Of a stretch of 64,000 nucleotides of DNA, positions 60,455-64,000 are shown one piece after another. This DNA comes from Streptomyces tailanensis (lineage in GTDB: Bacteria; Actinomycetota; Actinomycetes; Streptomycetales; Streptomycetaceae). How positions within the stretch are numbered: the stretch's first letter is position 1; every line of letters begins with the position of its first letter. The translations under genes were made by a program, and so were the position numbers. Under the pieces are notes generated by a model. That model was not told the DNA's origin. It made no database searches and was given only the letters and a program-made list of their open reading frames with translations. The stretch spans positions 103,413 through 167,412 of the forward strand of contig NZ_VTHJ01000044.1 in the NCBI RefSeq assembly GCF_008386495.1, written 5' to 3'.

Positions 60455-61288
60455 TTACTGTGACAGACACGCCCGATTGAGTACGTAGCGGGTCAGCGGT
60501 CGGTAGTAACCAGACCGCACACCGTCATCAAGTGGAACGGCGACGGACACCTGCCCCTCCGCCTCCCCCACGAAGAGCGCGGGATCGTCCGTATCGGCGA
60601 GCCCGATCGCCTCGAACCCCAGCTGACCTGCTCCGCAGACCCATCCGTGGTCCCCGACCACGAGTTCCGGGAGCGGCCCGCCACCGTCCGCCGCGGCCGC
60701 CAGAACCCTCCGAACCGGGAGGGGTGAATGCGTGTGTACGCCGGTCGCACAACCAGGGCGCAACGCGGGCGCCTCGCGTACGACGGCGACTCCTCGTACG
60801 TAGTCAAGGTTGTACGTGCGTAGACCGAACCGGGTCGTTATGTCGACACGTCTACCCATCGCGGGGGTGAGAACCTCACACCCCATCGCCGACAAGGCGT
60901 CCGCCAACGCACCGTAGAAGCCGATCAGCCGATGCGGATGCCCGGTCCCGAAGAGCACCGGCCCACCACTGTGAGCGACCGCCCCCAGCCGCTCCGCGAA
61001 CCGGTCCAACGCCGCCAGCGTCCGCCCCGGATCAATCACATCCTGCCCGGATGTACACCCCGGATCGGCCGAAACCCCACACCTCTCGGCCATCAACCCG
61101 AGCACATCCCGCTGCCGCCAGGCCAACTCCGGATCAAGCCCGATCAAAAACCGAGGATCCCGAGCCGCAAAGAGCCGATAACTCCGCAGACTCGACTCCC
61201 GCGAAGTAGCAACCTTCCCAGCCAACCCAGCCCCCACAAGATGCGCCCGCAGCCCCCCAACACCCACCACGCTCCGATGCTGCCGCAT
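60455..61288 (-). CDS. Putative phosphatase (unclassified, streptomycete-conserved)
   Basis: 277 residues. Sequence features: AGLAGKVATSRESSLRSYRLFAARDPR, DVIDPGRTLAALDRFAERLG, VLFGTGHPHRLIGFYGALADAL, RVDITTRFGLRTYNLDYVRGV and LPELVVGDHGWVCGAGQLGFEAIGLADTDDPALFVGEAEG. I recognise it as a protein usually labelled phosphatase in this genus, but see no standard catalytic motif, so the activity is unproven. ATG 61288 follows GGGGAC. Confidence 0.7.
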   Translation of the reverse strand: MRQHRSVVGVGGLRAHLVGAGLAGKVATSRESSLRSYRLFAARDPRFLIGLDPELAWRQRDVLGLMAERCGVSADPGCTSGQDVIDPGRTLAALDRFAERLGAVAHSGGPVLFGTGHPHRLIGFYGALADALSAMGCEVLTPAMGRRVDITTRFGLRTYNLDYVRGVAVVREAPALRPGCATGVHTHSPLPVRRVLAAAADGGGPLPELVVGDHGWVCGAGQLGFEAIGLADTDDPALFVGEAEGQVSVAVPLDDGVRSGYYRPLTRYVLNRACLSQ

Positions 61289-61344
61289 CAATGTCCCCGA
61301 CGCTGCCGAAACCCCTGCTCGAACCACACAGTCGGCGTAACGAC

Positions 61345-61405
61345 CAACGCGCCCCTTCAGGGGCGCGGGGAACTGCGCGAGCAACCACAACAAACCCGCA
61401 CCCGC
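61345..61405. repeat. Dispersed intergenic repeat (copy 5)
   Basis: CCCCTTCAGGGGCGCGGGGA then ACTGCGCGAGCAACCACAAC, matching copies 1-4. It lies between the phosphatase-like gene and acuC. Confidence 0.8.
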
Positions 61406-61429
61406 CCCAAACAGAACCCCCCGAGCTAC

Positions 61430-61496
61430 AAGGCGCAGGGGGTAATAGGGGCACAGCCCCTTGAGGATGGGACGAGTAGGGGCGGCGGGGGCGAAA
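61430..61496. repeat. Second dispersed element (copy 2)
   Basis: AGGCGCAGGGGGTAATAGGG, GCACAGCCCCTTGAGGATGG and GTAGGGGCGGCGGGGGCGAA; matches the copy at 54511. It ends just beyond the acuC stop (61501). Confidence 0.75.
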
Positions 61497-61500
61497 GCCC

Positions 61501-62676
61501 CTACGGCAACAGCCCCCGCAACGGAAACACAGCCTTACGCGCAGCCAGCACCGCCTGGTCCAACCGATCCGCAGGGTCGTACCCCGCCTCCCAGGAAGCC
61601 CACCCCACAGGCCACCGCCCATCAGTCATCCGAGCCGGCGCCAACTGCCTCGTACGAGCAAAGACCTCCTGCCGCCACCCCTCAGGAATCACACTCTCCG
61701 GCGCGATCTCCCGCCCCGCCACAATCCCCACCAGATGGGTCCACGACCGCGGCACCACATCCACCACCGCGTACCCACCCCCACCGAGCGCGACCCACCG
61801 CCCCTCGGAATGCTCATGGGCCAACTCATGCAGAGCCACCTGCACCGCCCGCTGCGCATCCAACGACACCGCCAAATGCGCCAACGGATCCTCGAAGTGC
61901 GTATCGGCCCCGTGCTGAGTCACGAGCACCTGCGGCCGAAACTCGGCCAGCACCTCCGGCACCACCGCATGAAACGCCCGCAACCACCCCGCGTCCCCGG
62001 TCCCCGCCGGAAACGCCACATTCACGGCCGACCCCTCCGCACCCGGCGAGGCCCCCGTCTCCTCAGGCCACCCGGTCTGTGGAAACAACGTCCGAGGATG
62101 CTCGTGCAACGAGATCGTCAGCACCCGCGGATCCTCCCAGAACGCCGCCTGCACCCCGTCCCCGTGATGCACATCGACGTCCACATAGGCGACCCGCTCG
62201 GCCCCCAGCTCCAACAACCGCGCGATGGCGAGCGAGGCATCGTTGTAGATACAGAACCCAGACGCACCGCCCGGCATCGCATGATGCAGCCCACCGGCGA
62301 AGTTCACCGCGTGCAGCGCGCCCCCCCGCCACACGGCCTCAGCCGCCCCCACCGACTGCCCGGCGATCAACGCGGACACCTCATGCATCCCGGCGAAGGC
62401 GGGATCGTCGACGGTCCCCAACCCATACGCCTGGTCCGCACCCCCAGGGTCCGCGGACGCCGCCTTGACCGCCGCCACATAGTCCTCACGGTGCACCAGC
62501 CGCAGGGTCGACTCCCCCGCGGGCTTCGCCGAGACGACATCCATCTCCCGGTCGAGCCCAAAGGCACTCACCAGACTCCGGGTCAACGACAGCCGGACCG
62601 GGTCCATCGGATGGTCCGGGCCGAAGTCATAGCCCGTTACTGCCTCGTCCCACATCAGCTGTGCGCGGCCGCTCAT
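61501..62676 (-). CDS. acuC: Acetoin utilisation protein AcuC (histone-deacetylase family)
   Basis: 391 residues. The HDAC fold includes HPMDPVRLSLTRSLVSAFGL, HHAMPGGASGFCIYNDASLAIARLL, VDVDVHHGDGVQAAF and TQHGADTHFEDPLAHL. Zinc ligands lie in DVHHGD and in the ADTHFEDP region. It deacetylates lysines or small acetylated compounds; AcuC in Bacillus deacetylates acetyl-CoA synthetase. ATG 62676 is preferred over ATG 62685. It overlaps the upstream MFS gene by 50 bases on the same strand. Confidence 0.93.
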   Translation of the reverse strand: MSGRAQLMWDEAVTGYDFGPDHPMDPVRLSLTRSLVSAFGLDREMDVVSAKPAGESTLRLVHREDYVAAVKAASADPGGADQAYGLGTVDDPAFAGMHEVSALIAGQSVGAAEAVWRGGALHAVNFAGGLHHAMPGGASGFCIYNDASLAIARLLELGAERVAYVDVDVHHGDGVQAAFWEDPRVLTISLHEHPRTLFPQTGWPEETGASPGAEGSAVNVAFPAGTGDAGWLRAFHAVVPEVLAEFRPQVLVTQHGADTHFEDPLAHLAVSLDAQRAVQVALHELAHEHSEGRWVALGGGGYAVVDVVPRSWTHLVGIVAGREIAPESVIPEGWRQEVFARTRQLAPARMTDGRWPVGWASWEAGYDPADRLDQAVLAARKAVFPLRGLLP

Positions 62677-63850
62677 GCCCGCCACCGTATCGGTCCGGCT
62701 GAGTCTCGAACGAGCGGGCGTACACCAATGTGACCAGCACCAACACCATCGGCACGAGCATCGCCCCGCGATAACTCCAGAGATCTCCCAGCGCCCCCAC
62801 CAACGGAGAACCGATCAAAAACCCGACATAGTTGAAGATGTTAAGCCGAGCAACAGCAACATCCGAAGCGCCTGGGAACAGCCGCCCCGCCGCCGCGAAC
62901 GTCTGCGGCACCAGCACACACAGCCCGAGCCCCAGCAGCGTGAACCCGAGCATCCCGACCCAGGCCCCCGGCGCCCCCGCCACCACCGCGAACCCGAGCG
63001 CCGCCACCACCGCCCCAGCCCGTACGACGGCCACGGCCCCGAACCGCCGCACCCCGAAGTCCCCGATGGCCCGCCCGAGCAGCGTGGTGACCATGTAGAC
63101 GTTATACGGCACGGTCGCAAGCTCCTCGCTGCTCCCGAGCACATCCTCCAGATACTTCGCACTCCAGTTGGAGACGGTCGAGTCCCCGATGTACGCGAAG
63201 CACATCACCAGACAGAGCGGCAGCAACATCGTGAACGCCACGGACCCACCGCCCCCCGCGGCGGCGGCGTCCTCCTTCTTCTCCTCCACGGCCCCCGCGT
63301 CGACGTACCACCGGCTCCCGACCAGCGCGGCCGGCAGCAGCACGGCCACCACCGGCAGATACGACACAAGCAGCGGCAGCTCCCAGTGCGCCCCGGCCCA
63401 CGCCAGCGAGGCCCCGGCTATCCCACCCAGGCTGTACACCGCGTGGAAGCCGAGCATGATGCTCCGCCCGTACGACCGCTGCAGGCTCACCCCGAGCATG
63501 TTCATCGACGCGTCGAGCGCCCCGACCGCCAACCCGAAGGCGGCCAGCGAGACACCCAGTGCGACCATGTGCTCGCCGGCCCCCACCCCGAGCAGCGCCA
63601 GGAGCACGACGGGCTGCGACCACCGCAGCACACGACTCGGCGGGATCCTCTTCACCAACTGCTCGGTGCAGACACTCCCCAGACCCGCGAGAACCGGCAC
63701 CGCAGCGAGGAAGGCAGGCAGCAGCCCGTCGGAGACCCCGTACCGGTCCTGGATTGCCGGAATCCGCGTCACGAGCAGCGCGAAGGCGACGCCCTGGGCG
63801 AAGAAGCTGAACGCCAACGCGGCCCGACCGCGCCGCAGCACATCTGTCAT
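62627..63850 (-). CDS. MFS transporter
   Basis: 407 residues with about 12 TM helices. The N-terminus is FSFFAQGVAFALLVTRIPAIQDRYGVSDG; internal helices include GALDASMNMLGVSLQRSYGRSIMLGFHAVYSLGG. A short Glu/Asp/Ala/Gly loop at about 195-208 marks the centre. It resembles the YbjJ-type sugar/antimetabolite efflux branch; substrate unknown. It is co-oriented with and overlaps acuC, so the two may be coexpressed. Confidence 0.92.
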   Translation of the reverse strand: MTDVLRRGRAALAFSFFAQGVAFALLVTRIPAIQDRYGVSDGLLPAFLAAVPVLAGLGSVCTEQLVKRIPPSRVLRWSQPVVLLALLGVGAGEHMVALGVSLAAFGLAVGALDASMNMLGVSLQRSYGRSIMLGFHAVYSLGGIAGASLAWAGAHWELPLLVSYLPVVAVLLPAALVGSRWYVDAGAVEEKKEDAAAAGGGGSVAFTMLLPLCLVMCFAYIGDSTVSNWSAKYLEDVLGSSEELATVPYNVYMVTTLLGRAIGDFGVRRFGAVAVVRAGAVVAALGFAVVAGAPGAWVGMLGFTLLGLGLCVLVPQTFAAAGRLFPGASDVAVARLNIFNYVGFLIGSPLVGALGDLWSYRGAMLVPMVLVLVTLVYARSFETQPDRYGGGHERPRTADVGRGSNGL

Positions 63851-63940
63851 GGCGGAACAGTAGGGGTCATGCCCTACTCATGGGTAGGGGGAAGTTGAAG
63901 ATTGCTCAACTCCTCAGGCTGACCACGACCCTAAACGCAA

Positions 63941-63972
63941 AAAGGCCCACACCATTTCTGGTGTGGGCCTTT
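63941..63972 (-). terminator. rrn operon terminator
   Basis: Fourteen-base perfect arms AAAGGCCCACACCA / TGGTGTGGGCCTTT with a 4-base loop. On the minus strand the stem is followed by U-rich sequence (TTTTGCG), a good intrinsic terminator directly after the 5S rRNA end. Confidence 0.88.
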
Positions 63973-63982
63973 CGCACTATTT

Positions 63983-64000
63983 GTTCGGCGGTGTCCTACT
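63983..64000 (-). rRNA. 5S ribosomal RNA, 3' end only
   Basis: The last 18 bases, read on the minus strand, are AGTAGGACACCGCCGAAC. This matches the conserved 3' end of Streptomyces 5S rRNA (...GGAGAGTAGGACGCCGCCGAAC) with one change. A terminator follows. The rest of the 5S gene and probably a whole rrn operon lie outside the window. Confidence 0.85.

Overview
The window is chromosomal DNA of a Streptomyces species. The evidence is the very high GC content with strong third-position bias, the BldN/RsbN developmental sigma/anti-sigma pair, the rex-hemA-hemC-hemD cluster with a Rex operator, a class I lysyl-tRNA synthetase next to argS, many XRE/DUF397 and RsbW-like ATPase genes, and the dispersed GC-rich intergenic repeats usual in this genus. 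All functional calls are from reading protein and DNA sequence; no database search was run.

Layout. 1-9 kb: end of a membrane protein, an anti-sigma-type ATPase, a frameshifted transglutaminase-like gene, a two-component system (histidine kinase and OmpR-type regulator), a GT4 glycosyltransferase, an AraC-type regulator, an SDR dehydrogenase coupled to a tiny membrane protein, and an NTF2-like protein. 9-23 kb: YnfA-type membrane protein, RtcB RNA ligase, two DUF3558-like lipoproteins, a DUF2637 membrane protein, lysS, argS, a secreted protein, a decayed DUF4253 gene, an aminotransferase, an aminoglycoside-phosphotransferase-like protein and a methyltransferase. 23-28 kb: small lipoproteins sharing a lipobox-RDEG motif, a DUF805 protein, a membrane-anchored XRE protein, an ATPase/DUF397 pair and hemB.

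28.4-47.4 kb: an accessory region lying between hemB and hemD, genes that normally sit together. It holds an amino-acid permease; a translationally coupled operon of an EACC1-like membrane component, a caspase-like protease and a 567-residue alpha-helical protein of unknown function; a frameshifted HTH gene; a ten-copy 7-bp tandem repeat; a methyltransferase and other small genes around an XRE regulator; an operon of five tiny overlapping ORFs; an Scr1-type XRE/DUF397 pair with a duplicated tail; and a type I restriction-modification operon (hsdR-hsdS-hsdM) in which R and S each carry two frameshifts while M is intact. No integrase or attachment site was seen.

47.4-64 kb returns to core genes. 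hemD, hemC, hemA and rex form a co-oriented overlapping operon behind a Rex operator. Then come a glutaredoxin-like gene, a HAD phosphatase, bldN, rsbN (behind a good sigma-BldN-type promoter), an acyltransferase/epimerase pair, a 32-residue ribosomal-type peptide, a BldC-like DNA-binding protein, a phosphatase-like protein, acuC and an MFS transporter. The last bases are the 3' end of a 5S rRNA gene on the minus strand, with its terminator, so an rrn operon lies just outside.

The frameshifts and stops cluster in accessory genes while all core genes are open. This favours real gene decay, but single-base indels in G/C runs could also be assembly errors.
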